In this document: in pieces, positions 47,258 to 56,978 of the stretch
Numbering within the stretch: the first letter of the stretch is position 1
Layout of the letters: the number at the start of each line of letters is the position of its first letter
Source: Alkalicoccus saliphilus
GTDB taxonomy: Bacteria; Bacillota; Bacilli; Bacillales; Salisediminibacteriaceae
DNA length: 64,000 nt
Assembly (NCBI RefSeq): GCF_003044065.1
Contig: NZ_PZJJ01000001.1
Location: 124,001 to 188,000, forward strand
Direction: 5' to 3'
Notes under the pieces: model-generated
Database searches by the model: none
What the model was told of the DNA's origin: nothing
What the model saw: the letters and a program-made list of their open reading frames with translations, nothing else
Position numbers and translations under genes: made by a program

Positions 47258-47287
47258 TTTACAAACAAACCTTTTTCGATTTATAAT
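47258..47287 (+). promoter_or_regulatory. sigma-A promoter of yqgY
   Basis: TTTACA (47258-47263), 18-bp spacer, perfect TATAAT (47282-47287), 61 bp upstream of the start codon. Confidence 0.65.
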
Positions 47288-47348
47288 GAGGTGAACTTAC
47301 TTTCGTTCATCTGTATGTTTTCAGCTACATAAAAAGGAGGGGGAAGTC

Positions 47349-47594
47349 ATGGAACGCATGTATCGAGTTCTCGGGTTCTGGACGGGGATATTTGCCGTTT
47401 TGTTCCTCGTAGGTGATATGCTTGAAGCAGCAATTTTATTCTTCGCACAAACCGGTATATTCATTGCACTCAGCTATCTCAAGCTTTCAGAGCGTGCATA
47501 CGTTTATATCTTTGGTGCGTACTTAACAGTGTTCTTCGTTGGATTCACATATTACACTACATTTATTATGATCCCGGATGTCGGAGGCCACTAA
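47349..47594 (+). CDS. yqgY: DUF2626 family membrane protein YqgY
   Basis: 81 residues with three hydrophobic segments (about 8-22, 24-40 and 47-70) and the C-terminal TYYTTFIMIPDVGGH typical of YqgY/DUF2626. Function unknown. AGGAGGGGG precedes the ATG. Position beside the YqgX-like gene and yqgW matches B. subtilis. Confidence 0.85.
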   Translation: MERMYRVLGFWTGIFAVLFLVGDMLEAAILFFAQTGIFIALSYLKLSERAYVYIFGAYLTVFFVGFTYYTTFIMIPDVGGH

Positions 47595-47612
47595 ACCTTG
47601 CCGGAATCAAAA

Positions 47613-47650
47613 AGCTGTATGCCCGCGGAGGAGCATACAGCTTTTTTATA
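47613..47650. terminator. Bidirectional terminator between yqgY and the YqgX-like gene
   Basis: AAAAGCTGTATGC / GCATACAGCTTTT stem (13 bp) with a 10-nt loop and T-rich flanks on both strands. Confidence 0.88.
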
Positions 47651-48289
47651 TTACCAGCCGAACCCGTTAATGAATGGGTTTGTTTCTTTTTCCTCCCCAA
47701 TCACGGTAGAAGGTCCATGTCCATTCAGAACTTCTGTTTCGTCATTCATCACAAGAAGTTTATCGTGGATACTTTTCATTAAGGTTTCCTGGTCTCCTCC
47801 GTGAAGGTCTGTTCTTCCTACTCCGCCCCGGAACAGGACGTCTCCGGAAAAAGCCGCTTCCTCATTAATAAAATAATAAGTAACACTTCCAGGAGAGTGG
47901 CCGGGCGTTTCAAACAGGTAAAAGAAAAAGCTTCCAACTTGTTTTTCACCCTCTTCTTTCCATAAATAATCTGCTTCCCGGCATTCCACCGGTTCTATTC
48001 CCGGGAATACACCCGACCCGTTAAGCTGTGGACTCCCGAGCCAGTCCTTCTCCTCTTTATGCAGATAAACAGGACAGTTCAGTTCATCCCTCACCTGCTC
48101 CAGTGCTCCTATATGATCAAAATGGGCGTGCGTTAAAAGTACTGCTTCGACCTCCAGCTTAAGCTCTCTGATCCGGGACAGGAGCTTACCGGGTTCTCCA
48201 CCCGGATCGATGATTAATGCTCTGCCATTTTCGTAAATTAAATACCCGTTTGTCTGTAGAGGGCCCAGCGGGATGCGTTCGTATTTCAT
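47651..48289 (-). CDS. MBL-fold metallohydrolase (YqgX-like, glyoxalase II type)
   Basis: 212 residues. Metallo-beta-lactamase metal-site motif HAHFDHIGAL, TPGHSPGS, SGDVLFRGGVGRTDL and a final HGPSTVIGEE; metal ligands are complete. It likely hydrolyses thioesters such as S-lactoyl-bacillithiol, by analogy to YqgX-type enzymes. The ATG at 48289 has AAGGAGGAG seven bases upstream and gives MKYERIPLGP; the frame is open 11 codons further without support. Confidence 0.88.
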   Translation of the reverse strand: MKYERIPLGPLQTNGYLIYENGRALIIDPGGEPGKLLSRIRELKLEVEAVLLTHAHFDHIGALEQVRDELNCPVYLHKEEKDWLGSPQLNGSGVFPGIEPVECREADYLWKEEGEKQVGSFFFYLFETPGHSPGSVTYYFINEEAAFSGDVLFRGGVGRTDLHGGDQETLMKSIHDKLLVMNDETEVLNGHGPSTVIGEEKETNPFINGFGW

Positions 48290-48490
48290 ATGTATCTCCT
48301 CCTTGCTTCCATTATAGGACATTTAATTGCCATAAACAAAAAAAGGAATTCAGCACTTCCGAAAAGTGACACTCGACAACTGGAGAAAAAAAAAGTAAAA
48401 TATGAAGTGATAGAAGCTGTCCGACCATTTCGGATATTACAGACTGCTACATACAGGTCTTTTTATACTGAGAGAAGGAGGTATACTTAA

Positions 48491-48676
48491 ATGTTTCTTG
48501 GACTTATTACTTTAGGTGTCACTATTTTATCGGTTTTTGGGTTAATCACAGAAGCTAAACGAAGAAACTTGTTCGGAGCCGGTTTTGCCCTCGTTTCCGT
48601 AGCTGTATTCGGATGGTTTTCCCTGCGGACCCTTTTCGCTGTGATCTTCACAGGCGGAGGCGGCGTAGTAGCCTGA
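48491..48676 (+). CDS. yqgW: DUF2759 family membrane protein YqgW
   Basis: 61 residues, two hydrophobic segments (about 2-20 and 30-55) ending in a glycine run. Matches YqgW/DUF2759 by size and by position next to the YqgX-like gene; function unknown. AAGGAGG lies nine bases before the ATG. Divergent from the YqgX-like gene. Confidence 0.8.
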   Translation: MFLGLITLGVTILSVFGLITEAKRRNLFGAGFALVSVAVFGWFSLRTLFAVIFTGGGGVVA

Positions 48677-48695
48677 TCAAATGAACACTTTATGA

Positions 48696-48733
48696 AGCCC
48701 GGCACCACGAGGATTTTTTCCCGTGGTGCTTTT
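48696..48733 (+). terminator. Terminator of yqgW
   Basis: GCACCACG / CGTGGTGC stem with a 13-nt loop and a following T run. Confidence 0.8.
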
Positions 48734-48811
48734 TATTACGTATAAAACTTTCCATATTAAAAACGGATTTCCTTCGTTGTGGTGCCGCCGTTTACAAAAA
48801 GCCTTTCTTTA

Positions 48812-49504
48812 TTAATACTTCCCAACTGCCTGCTGAAGCTGCGTGTAAGCATATAGGGCAGTTTCTACATGTTTTTTTTCAGGTGGGGAAGTAGTATTAT
48901 TTTTTTGAATCCAGGCAGAAAGAAACAGCAGTTTTTCTTTTAGAAACGATGACTTTTTATTCTTCATCCAGGGATGGAGAATAACTGTTCCTGCCAGCGC
49001 CCCGTAGGCAGCTGCCGGCAGCACGGATTCAAACCTGAGAAAAGGTGCAGCCAATAAGGTCAGAAAAATTGTCAGAGCTGCATACAGCAGGGCAGTATTC
49101 GTAGAGCAGTGCCTGTTCACTACGGGTTTCTCCAGAACTTTCTCTACCGTCAGTTCCGCTGTCTTTCCCTTTAAAGCAAGAACCTGGTGTTCTGCCGCAT
49201 GAAATTTTTTCATCTCCTTAGGGAACAAGAAGTGAAAACCAACAATCAGCCATAAGTATATATACATCGGCAGAGATGGTACAATTCCGGAAGCCCCGCC
49301 CCCCAGAAAAACTATTATCCCGAAAAATATGAGCCGTGAAATCACGGAAAAAGTACCCGCAGCTGTCCAGAAGGCATAAAAATATGCTTTCATATTTAAT
49401 GGGCGCAGCCAGGTACTTCTTTTTCCTTTTTTATAATAAGCACAGGACAGCCAGCCCCCGCCGGCAAACATTACTCCTCCAGGAAAAGAAAGTCCCCGTA
49501 CCAT
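48812..49504 (-). CDS. DUF1385-like membrane protein (divergent YqhQ type)
   Basis: 230 residues from ATG 49504. N-terminal GLSFPGGVMFAGGG recalls the GGQAVMEGVM start of YqhQ, and KFHAAEHQVLALKG matches the FHGAEHK motif of DUF1385; several transmembrane helices surround it (about 45-75, 80-100, 150-190). DUF1385 function is unknown; a metal-dependent membrane role has been suggested from the conserved His/Glu. It differs from the standard gene in location (next to glcK, not yqhP). A TTG 21 bases upstream, overlapping the previous gene, is an alternative start. Confidence 0.65.
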   Translation of the reverse strand: MVRGLSFPGGVMFAGGGWLSCAYYKKGKRSTWLRPLNMKAYFYAFWTAAGTFSVISRLIFFGIIVFLGGGASGIVPSLPMYIYLWLIVGFHFLFPKEMKKFHAAEHQVLALKGKTAELTVEKVLEKPVVNRHCSTNTALLYAALTIFLTLLAAPFLRFESVLPAAAYGALAGTVILHPWMKNKKSSFLKEKLLFLSAWIQKNNTTSPPEKKHVETALYAYTQLQQAVGKY

Positions 49505-49508
49505 CTGT

Positions 49509-50027
49509 TTACCAGCTTTCTTCAATGACCCAGTGATTTTCAGGAATACGCTCCTGTAAAACCTCTGTCAGATCAACAGGCCCCGTCGATGGAACCTCGG
49601 CCGCAGACCACGTATGGTAATATCTGACTGCTTCCACTTCTCCATTCAATGCAATTTCCCATGTTCCAGAAGCTCCATATATCTGCTCTTCTTCTGCGTA
49701 CGTAGGAAATGGAGCAGCTGCACCTTCGGTAGTTTCAATCCACTCATCGGAAGAATATAATACTTCATCAGCCTGCGTCAGACGAAGTTCTGCTTCTTCC
49801 AGATCCCCATCCGTTACTATTTCTATATAGTCTTCCCCAGCAACTCCACTTTCCGGGAAACTTCCCCACTGCCACGCGACAATGTTTTCGTCCATTGTTA
49901 TATCCATGTTCTGCTGCAGGTCACTGTTTGAAAATCCCGATGACTGATTTAACGAAAAATAGCCGAAAATAAATAATCCAAGCATTACCGCTATCGGCAG
50001 AAATATAATAGTTTTATTTCCTTTCAT
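49509..50027 (-). CDS. Hypothetical membrane-anchored extracytoplasmic protein
   Basis: 172 residues. One N-terminal hydrophobic anchor (about 6-26, IIFLPIAVMLGLFIFGYF) without a lipobox, then an acidic domain of about 140 residues rich in Glu, Trp and Tyr, probably outside the membrane. No family recognised. GAGGGG precedes the ATG. It is packed 3 bp after glcK and 4 bp before the DUF1385-like gene, so the three form a transcription unit. Confidence 0.6.
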   Translation of the reverse strand: MKGNKTIIFLPIAVMLGLFIFGYFSLNQSSGFSNSDLQQNMDITMDENIVAWQWGSFPESGVAGEDYIEIVTDGDLEEAELRLTQADEVLYSSDEWIETTEGAAAPFPTYAEEEQIYGASGTWEIALNGEVEAVRYYHTWSAAEVPSTGPVDLTEVLQERIPENHWVIEESW

Positions 50028-50030
50028 TTG

Positions 50031-50996
50031 TCACCCCTCCTCTTTAACAAAGAATTCTTTAGCAAGCCACGCTGCACCGATAACACCTGCATCATTACCA
50101 AGAGCAGCAAGGTTTATTTTCGTTTCACGCCCTATTTTAGGAATAGCATACTTTTGAAAAGAAGCTTTTATTTTATCGATGATAAAATCACCCGCTTTTG
50201 AAACCCCTCCGCCGAGGACAATCGTCTCCGGATTTAAAGAATTGCACAGATTTGCCAGCGCCAGTCCAAGATGTTCCATTGCTTCATCGACAACTTTTTC
50301 AGCAACAGGATCTCCAAGCTTGGCTCCATCGAGAACATCTTTGGCCGTAACCGTTCCAACGCTCTGCATTTTTTCCATTAAATAGCCTTTTTTCTCCCGC
50401 TGGACTGCCTCCAGTCCAAGCCGCGCAATCCCTGTAGCAGAAGCAACGGTTTCCAGACACCCTCTTTTCCCGCAGTTACAGGGAGCTCCTCCTTCTTTCA
50501 AGGCAGTTATATGCCCGATTTCACCAGCCATTCCACTTTCACCGTGAATAATCTGTCCACCGGCAATGATTCCTCCACCGACCCCTGTACCGAGTGTTAC
50601 AGCGAGGAGATTTCGGGCGCCTTCTCCGGCTCCTTTCCATTTTTCCCCGCCCGCAGCCAGGTTGGCATCATTGTCTGCCACTACCGGTATTTGAAGCAGC
50701 GCCTCCAGTTCTTTTTTCAATTCATACTCTTTCCATCCTAAATTCACCGCTTCGTAAATAAAACCTTGCTCCACATCAATAAATCCCGGTGCCCCGACAC
50801 CGGCTGCTGTTAATTCCCAGGAGCTTTCGAGCTGCTGTTTAATGGATGCTGCCGTTTCCACCATAATATATTTCCCGTTTTCTTTCTGATTCGTTGTAAT
50901 TTCCCATTTCTTTTTTATTTCACCGTCTTCGGTAATAAAAGCTATTTTGATTGTCGTACCACCGACATCTATTCCTGCAATCACTTGTTCTTTCAT
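50031..50996 (-). CDS. glcK: Glucokinase (ROK family)
   Basis: 321 residues. ROK signature: ATP-binding GIDVGGTTIK at the N-terminus, catalytic DNDANLAA, and zinc site CNCGKRGCLETVAS near 175-190. It phosphorylates intracellular glucose. Family length is normal. In B. subtilis it abuts yqgQ; here 235 bp separate them. The ribosome site is weak. Confidence 0.93.
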   Translation of the reverse strand: MKEQVIAGIDVGGTTIKIAFITEDGEIKKKWEITTNQKENGKYIMVETAASIKQQLESSWELTAAGVGAPGFIDVEQGFIYEAVNLGWKEYELKKELEALLQIPVVADNDANLAAGGEKWKGAGEGARNLLAVTLGTGVGGGIIAGGQIIHGESGMAGEIGHITALKEGGAPCNCGKRGCLETVASATGIARLGLEAVQREKKGYLMEKMQSVGTVTAKDVLDGAKLGDPVAEKVVDEAMEHLGLALANLCNSLNPETIVLGGGVSKAGDFIIDKIKASFQKYAIPKIGRETKINLAALGNDAGVIGAAWLAKEFFVKEEG

Positions 50997-51231
50997 AGTG
51001 TATCCCTGCTTTCCTGAATATAAATTATGATTTTATAACCGGTTTGCTTTTTATAGAGATGGACCTGTTCATATTCCACATTATTATGAAGGTCCCTGTG
51101 TTTCCTTTCACCACCCGCGTAGAAAGCTTTCGGCTTTACTAATCCAGCGGAAAATCGAAAACCGCTCCTTGGAAAAAGAAGACCGGAATTTTCCGCCGGA
51201 GCAGAAGTATACGCAGTACTCTGTCACTGCA

Positions 51232-51441
51232 TCAGTCCTTGTCATTTCTGTTCTTTTTAAGTTTTGAACGCTCTCCTGATAGTACAAGCAGAGCATCTCG
51301 CAGAAATTTGTCATCAATAAGGCCGAGCTGGTGCTGCTCCTTTATTTCATCGGTAATCATGTCCAGGTCTGCTTCTTTATCCCCGGTATAAATAAACGCC
51401 TGATAAGCGCGCAGATGCTGCAGCAGTTCCAGATAAGTCAT
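51232..51441 (-). CDS. yqgQ: YqgQ family protein (DUF910)
   Basis: 69 residues. YqgQ family core LELLQHLRAYQAFIYTGD and helical C-terminus; a small three-helix protein that may bind single-stranded nucleic acid according to structural work. Conserved next to glcK and gluP. The separating DNA to glcK (50997-51231) has no gene. Confidence 0.85.
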   Translation of the reverse strand: MTYLELLQHLRAYQAFIYTGDKEADLDMITDEIKEQHQLGLIDDKFLRDALLVLSGERSKLKKNRNDKD

Positions 51442-51534
51442 TATATAATAGGCCTCCCTGCTTTGTATTACAGATCACATTATACCAACAACAAGAAAGA
51501 GAAAACAGTTTTTCTTCAATAGAAGAGATGCTTA

Positions 51535-51563
51535 TTGAGCTCTTCGGTACAACGTGATAAAAT
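51535..51563 (+). promoter_or_regulatory. sigma-A promoter of yueI
   Basis: TTGAGC (51535-51540), 17-bp spacer, TAAAAT (51558-51563), 51 bp before the start codon. Confidence 0.6.
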
Positions 51564-51613
51564 AAGATTGTGCACAACTTCACAAAAACATCTTTAGAAT
51601 TGAGGGTTCCATT

Positions 51614-52015
51614 ATGAAAAAGGCAAAACTTGAGCAGATCATACAGCAGGGAATATTCGGCACTCCGGAAATCCGTCCGGAAGAAAAACATTTGTTTTTA
51701 GGAACGTTTGCTGAGCGGGTCCGTCTGGCACTGACGAACGCTCAAGTATATAAAACCGGTATGTACGATGAAGCTCTCCGTCTCATGAAAACGAAAAAGG
51801 ATGTGCGGATGCTCGTAAACGGCAGTCTGCCGTATTCGTCCTACAGTAATTACGTAAAAGCCGCCAGTGAAAACGATATTCCATTTACAATCCATAACGA
51901 TTTTCATTCCACACCGATGGGAATAGTTTTCGCAGCAGAGCGGGCTGTGCATAATGAAAAAAACATGTTCATAAAAGATGAATTTTTTTATTATGATATG
52001 GAAGGTGAACAATAA
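51614..52015 (+). CDS. yueI: YueI family protein (DUF1694)
   Basis: 133 residues. Family features FLGTFAERVRLALTNAQV and GSLPYSSYSNYVKAA with the terminal Asn/His segment. YueI has an L7Ae-like fold but no confirmed function. It has its own promoter and is convergent with gluP, sharing a terminator. Confidence 0.85.
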   Translation: MKKAKLEQIIQQGIFGTPEIRPEEKHLFLGTFAERVRLALTNAQVYKTGMYDEALRLMKTKKDVRMLVNGSLPYSSYSNYVKAASENDIPFTIHNDFHSTPMGIVFAAERAVHNEKNMFIKDEFFYYDMEGEQ

Positions 52016-52053
52016 AAAAATCACCGGGAGAATTGTATCTACCCGGTGATTTC
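52016..52053. terminator. Shared terminator of yueI and gluP
   Basis: AAATCACCGGG / CCCGGTGATTT stem with a 13-nt loop. On the minus strand it ends in seven T; it overlaps the last codons of gluP (stop at 52039). Confidence 0.85.
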
Positions 52054-53637
52054 ATCCTGGATTTCGTTTTCGAGATCCTGGTATTCCTCCGTTTCCTCAA
52101 TAGCTATTGCTTCCTGTATTAAATCCAGAGCTTCTTCATACTCCCCCTGCTCATAATACACCAGCGCCAGATTATAGTAGGCTTCGTGAAAATCCTCCCT
52201 TATTTCAAGCGCTTTCCATAGATTTTCTTCTGCTTCCGCCAGATTATCTTCCTGCAGATGAGCATAAGCCAGAAGAAAATAAATATTGGCATTCAGTTCG
52301 TCTTCTGGAATAGGGATATCAGATTCCCCTTCCATATCCCGTGCCTCTTCCAGATAATATACTGCATTTTCCATGTTGTCTGCTTCTACCGATTCCCTTC
52401 CCATTTCATAATAGATAACTTGAAGCTGACCGCTTTCCACATCCTGTGAATAACCTGCAAAAACGAGTATGAAAGCTCCTGCCACCGCTGCTGCTCCAGC
52501 GAGAGGCTGCGTCCTGATTACTTTCTTGCCGGGAAGGCCGGCAGCCGCTGCAGCTGCAAACCCTCCTACCAGACCGCCAATGTGAGCACCGTTATCAATC
52601 ATCGGGACGGTAAAACCAAACACAAGATTAATGATAAGTATCACAACAATATTTACACCAAACGTACGAAAAAACAGCCTTCTGTACCGCGTTCCAAAGT
52701 AAAGAAGCGCTCCAAAAAGTCCAAAGATTGCGCCGCTGGCTCCTGCTGAAATATTGTCATTAAACACAAAACTCGATACGGAACCGAAAAAACCAGCTAC
52801 AAAATAAACAAATAAAAATCTTCCGGAACCAAATATTCTTTCCACAGCTCCCCCCAGAAAAAATAAAGCGAGAGAGTTCATAAAAAGATGCAGGAAACCA
52901 ATGTGCAGAAACATGGCGCTGAAGAACCTCCACCATTCCCCTTCGAGAATAAGCGGATCAAATTTTGCTCCCATCTCAATCAGCGTCAGTGTACTTGTAG
53001 AGGAGCCTTCCATTTCCACATACAGAAAAACTGCAAATACTGCAATGATCAACGCAAAAGTAAAAGAGGGGGTACCGTGCATGAATACACTGCGCTCTTC
53101 CTCCTGTTTATCTTCATACAGTCTTTTGACCTTCCGCTTCATCCTGCGGAGATACAGTTCCTGCTCTTCTTCTGATTCCAGATATTTATCCGGGAGATAG
53201 GAAGGCATATCCCGGAGCTTCCATTCAGTAGCAAGCGGGAAAAGCTGTTCCTGCATTTCCTGAAGAGGAAGCAGAATTGTCCTCATCTGATTTTTTCCAC
53301 CAGCGGTCAGCGGAAGCGGCCGGGACGTAAACTGTTCGTAACTGTCCACCGGAGGATAGGGAGCCATAATTACATTGGTTACATTTGCCCGCGGAAGTTT
53401 CAACTTTTTCCTGACTGTTTTAGCTGATGAATACACTCTGTTGATATCCCCCCGGAGCTGATTGCTCCAGTCATAGCTTTTCAGCTGAAGGCGCAGAATA
53501 CTGCTCTTTTTTTCTCTTACGTCCTCAAACCATACAATGCAGCCTTCTTCATTCAAATGAATAATTTGAAAGCCTTCCGCCCCGGCCAGGTGATAGGCAG
53601 TTTCCCAAAAGCGTATTTCTGCGTAATTATGCTCCAA
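52039..53637 (-). CDS. gluP: Rhomboid intramembrane serine protease GluP
   Basis: 532 residues. About 180-residue cytosolic N-domain, then a rhomboid core (about 185-380) with catalytic serine in GASGAIFG and histidine in NGAHIGGLVGGF, then tetratricopeptide-like repeats (about 405-525) with acidic ends. It cleaves membrane proteins; in B. subtilis GluP works with FtsH on transporters including MgtE. The start is TTG with AAGGGGG upstream. Confidence 0.92.
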   Translation of the reverse strand: MEHNYAEIRFWETAYHLAGAEGFQIIHLNEEGCIVWFEDVREKKSSILRLQLKSYDWSNQLRGDINRVYSSAKTVRKKLKLPRANVTNVIMAPYPPVDSYEQFTSRPLPLTAGGKNQMRTILLPLQEMQEQLFPLATEWKLRDMPSYLPDKYLESEEEQELYLRRMKRKVKRLYEDKQEEERSVFMHGTPSFTFALIIAVFAVFLYVEMEGSSTSTLTLIEMGAKFDPLILEGEWWRFFSAMFLHIGFLHLFMNSLALFFLGGAVERIFGSGRFLFVYFVAGFFGSVSSFVFNDNISAGASGAIFGLFGALLYFGTRYRRLFFRTFGVNIVVILIINLVFGFTVPMIDNGAHIGGLVGGFAAAAAAGLPGKKVIRTQPLAGAAAVAGAFILVFAGYSQDVESGQLQVIYYEMGRESVEADNMENAVYYLEEARDMEGESDIPIPEDELNANIYFLLAYAHLQEDNLAEAEENLWKALEIREDFHEAYYNLALVYYEQGEYEEALDLIQEAIAIEETEEYQDLENEIQDEITG

Positions 53638-53676
53638 ATGATTGTCCCCCCTTCTCCCTCAGTAAAACATTCCGTA

Positions 53677-53736
53677 ATAAAAAGATGCCTGTTTATGTGT
53701 TCCCGTTTCTCCGGGCATCATAAACGAAGCATCTTA
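53677..53736 (-). terminator. Terminator of ldh
   Basis: Long interrupted stem AAGATGC ... GCATCTT with internal CGTTTATG/CATAAAC and CCCG/CGGG pairs, followed on the minus strand by TTTTTATT. It sits about 15 bp after the ldh stop. Confidence 0.8.
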
Positions 53737-53750
53737 ACTTCTAATCTGGA

Positions 53751-54725
<975 letters not shown>

Positions 54726-54731
54726 TTATCT

Positions 54732-54749
54732 TTGTGAAACTATTCACAT
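54732..54749. promoter_or_regulatory. Rex operator of ldh
   Basis: TTGTGA-N6-TCACAT, one base from the Rex consensus TTGTGA-N6-TCACAA. It overlaps the predicted start of transcription (about 54745), where the NADH-sensing repressor Rex would block RNA polymerase. Confidence 0.8.
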
Positions 54750-54751
54750 TA

Positions 54752-54781
54752 ATTGTACCTTATTCTTTCAAGTATGTCCAA
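54752..54781 (-). promoter_or_regulatory. Probable sigma-A promoter of ldh
   Basis: Minus strand TTGGAC (54776-54781), 18-bp spacer, TACAAT (54752-54757), one mismatch in the -10 box. Confidence 0.55.
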
Positions 54782-54803
54782 GTATTTCTTATCAATGTAT
54801 ATT

Positions 54804-55583
54804 TCACCCTGTCACAATCATATAAAGCAGCATGGCAGATACAGCTCCCAAGGAAACTGCAGCAAAATTGACAGTATCGTTATTCCACCATTTGTTACCC
54901 TTTACTAATTTGGTTGATTCACTGCAGTGTACGGCCTGCTCTGTCTTTTCACCACAAACACGGCACTGAAACAACGATTGATAGACCGCGCCTAGCCACG
55001 CATCAGCGAACTGGGATAAAAACGCTGTTATAAACAGCAGGAGCACAATAATCATAGAAAAAACTTCCGGTTCCAGGAGCCAGGCAGCCGCTGTCACAAA
55101 ACCACTTCCACCTCCTGCTGCCAGATTACCTAATCTCGTTACCCCTCCGGAAATACCCGGTTCTACTAAGCCTCCGGTACGGATAGAAACCGGCTGTTCT
55201 GTACTTTTCCTGCCGATAGCAGATGCCCATGTATCCGCCGCTGCTGCTGCATAGGCTGCTGTAAAACCAATTAAAAACACTGGATGAGGAAAAAAAAGCT
55301 GCAGAAACGCGCACACCGACGCCGGTCCGCCGTTTGCGACTACCTGCACTGCATCCCTTCTCGCTCCTTTTGCTTCTTTCTTATCCTCACTTTTCAATAC
55401 TTTTTCCAGCAGCACCGAACTGAGAAAGAAGCTTCCCATTACAGCCATTCCCGTAAATCCAAAACCTGCCACAGCCAGTCCTCCGACGATAAATGCTCCA
55501 AAAGCTCCACCAGGCGTAAGAGATTTCATGCTCCATGCTCCGAAGGCCGCAGCGGCTGTGAGCATATAAAGAAACAGACTCAT
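54804..55583 (-). CDS. DUF92 (TMEM19-like) membrane protein
   Basis: 259 residues, with six or more hydrophobic segments. DUF92 features: AAADTWASAIGRKS, GGVTRLGNLAAGGGSGFV, and a cytosolic CxxC pair (QCRVCGEKTEQAVHC). DUF92 proteins are close to CTP:phytol/dolichol kinase-like (VTE6) enzymes; the exact role in bacilli is unknown. It follows yqgN by 7 bp and is co-transcribed with it. Hydrophobic content marks it as multi-pass. Confidence 0.8.
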   Translation of the reverse strand: MSLFLYMLTAAAAFGAWSMKSLTPGGAFGAFIVGGLAVAGFGFTGMAVMGSFFLSSVLLEKVLKSEDKKEAKGARRDAVQVVANGGPASVCAFLQLFFPHPVFLIGFTAAYAAAAADTWASAIGRKSTEQPVSIRTGGLVEPGISGGVTRLGNLAAGGGSGFVTAAAWLLEPEVFSMIIVLLLFITAFLSQFADAWLGAVYQSLFQCRVCGEKTEQAVHCSESTKLVKGNKWWNNDTVNFAAVSLGAVSAMLLYMIVTG

Positions 55584-55590
55584 ATTAATA

Positions 55591-56148
55591 TTATTCCTCC
55601 GCTCTTTTTCCGATGAGCAGGCGGTTTACGGGAACATCAAAGGATTCTCTCGGTATATTTTCCATGAGCTGCTCCTGAAAAACGAGACTAACGGTGGAAA
55701 CTGGGAGCCCCTGAAGAAACCGGTCAAAAAAACCGCCTCCGTATCCAATTCTAAAACCTTCTTTATCAAACGCCAGTCCTGGGGTAATTACAAGATCAAT
55801 ATGTTCCGGAGAAACATATTCGCATTTTGACGGATCCGGTTCAATTAGTCCGAAACCGGCTTCCCGGCAGTCCTCCATTTTATTTACAATATAAAAATCG
55901 AGCTCTTTTTTGCTCCCTTTTACTACAGGTGCTGCTATTTTTTTACCTTCCTTCCAAGCCCGGATGAAAATAGGATACGTATTCAGCTCATTTCCGACTG
56001 AAATCGTACATGCAGCAACCTCTGCTTTTTTCCACTCCGGCATTTCAAAAAGCTGTGAATACAGCATGCTTTCCTGAGAAAGCCGTTCTTCTTTTGAAAG
56101 TGTCTGCAGTTTTTCTTTAATAGTAATTCGAATTGATCGCTTATCCAT
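55591..56148 (-). CDS. yqgN: 5-formyltetrahydrofolate cyclo-ligase (YqgN)
   Basis: 185 residues. ATP-dependent enzyme with C-terminal GFRIGYGGGFFDRFL (nucleotide-binding loop) and LVITPGLAFDKEG. It converts 5-formyl-THF to methenyl-THF, feeding folate pools used by FolD and glycine cleavage. Length and position near rpmG and gluP match B. subtilis. Confidence 0.9.
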   Translation of the reverse strand: MDKRSIRITIKEKLQTLSKEERLSQESMLYSQLFEMPEWKKAEVAACTISVGNELNTYPIFIRAWKEGKKIAAPVVKGSKKELDFYIVNKMEDCREAGFGLIEPDPSKCEYVSPEHIDLVITPGLAFDKEGFRIGYGGGFFDRFLQGLPVSTVSLVFQEQLMENIPRESFDVPVNRLLIGKRAEE

Positions 56149-56491
56149 AAGATTCCCTTCCTTTAAAACAGAACTTAATCAGACACCTCTGAATAACTGA
56201 CAGGTGATTCTTAATATACACCGGTTTCGCTTTCTATCAGAAGCGCCCGTTTGAGACATTCCTGACCATGTTATCAGATCTGTACACCTTTGTTTTTAAA
56301 AACTTGAGGTGTCCCGCAGTTCTTAGCTTATCTGCACCTCAAATTGTACCCTTTTCAAATTCCTTTTAACTAAATCGTACTTCTTTTGAGAAATTAAGGT
56401 CAAATCTTATTATTTTGTAGATTGAAGTTTAACGAAGCTGCCAATAGAGGTAAATTAATAATAAACTAAAGCAGTTGAAGGAGGAAACGAT
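56149..56491. other. Intergenic region upstream of yqgN and the 154-aa gene
   Basis: 343 bases between divergent genes, AT-rich from 56330 to 56470, presumably holding both promoters. I see no ORF or structured RNA. Confidence 0.4.
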
Positions 56492-56956
56492 GTGAAGCAG
56501 ATTGTTTTAAAAACCCCTCACCCATTACGTCAGGTGGACGTATTTGAGGGAAGCTTTCGGGATGCACGATTATCCATAAGCCCCGGACGCGATCCGGAGG
56601 AAGACCTTATTTTCCACGTGGAGATTAACCACCCTTCTTTCAAAAAAACATTCTACGCCCAAAAGTACAGTCTTGCTGATGCTTTGGAAACGTTGAGAAT
56701 TCAGTTGCATTACCTTTTCAAGGAAAAGTTTTCCACCGAGTTCTACATTATCGGTGAAGATCAAAATCTTTCGTCAGGTTATGAACAGGAAAAAAAATAT
56801 TTGGTTTATGTATACGATTCAATTAAAGCTTCTGTACAGAAAGAATTTTCTCTTTCTGACGCTGAATTAAAAAAGGAAAGCCAGGCACCCTCGAATGATG
56901 AAGCGCTGAAAGATTATTTAAGCAGTAATGAAGAATTTTCTTTTGAAAAGTCTTAA
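56492..56956 (+). CDS. Hypothetical protein (154 aa)
   Basis: Not recognised. 154 residues, soluble, with a beta-rich N-terminal part (residues 1-90, including HVEINHPSFKKTFYAQK) and a charged helical tail rich in Glu, Ser and Lys. The start is GTG with AAGGAGG seven bases upstream (the ATG one base earlier is immediately followed by a stop). It precedes the lipoprotein gene by 22 bp. Confidence 0.6.
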   Translation: MKQIVLKTPHPLRQVDVFEGSFRDARLSISPGRDPEEDLIFHVEINHPSFKKTFYAQKYSLADALETLRIQLHYLFKEKFSTEFYIIGEDQNLSSGYEQEKKYLVYVYDSIKASVQKEFSLSDAELKKESQAPSNDEALKDYLSSNEEFSFEKS

Positions 56957-56978
56957 AACAAACGGAAGGATGATATGT

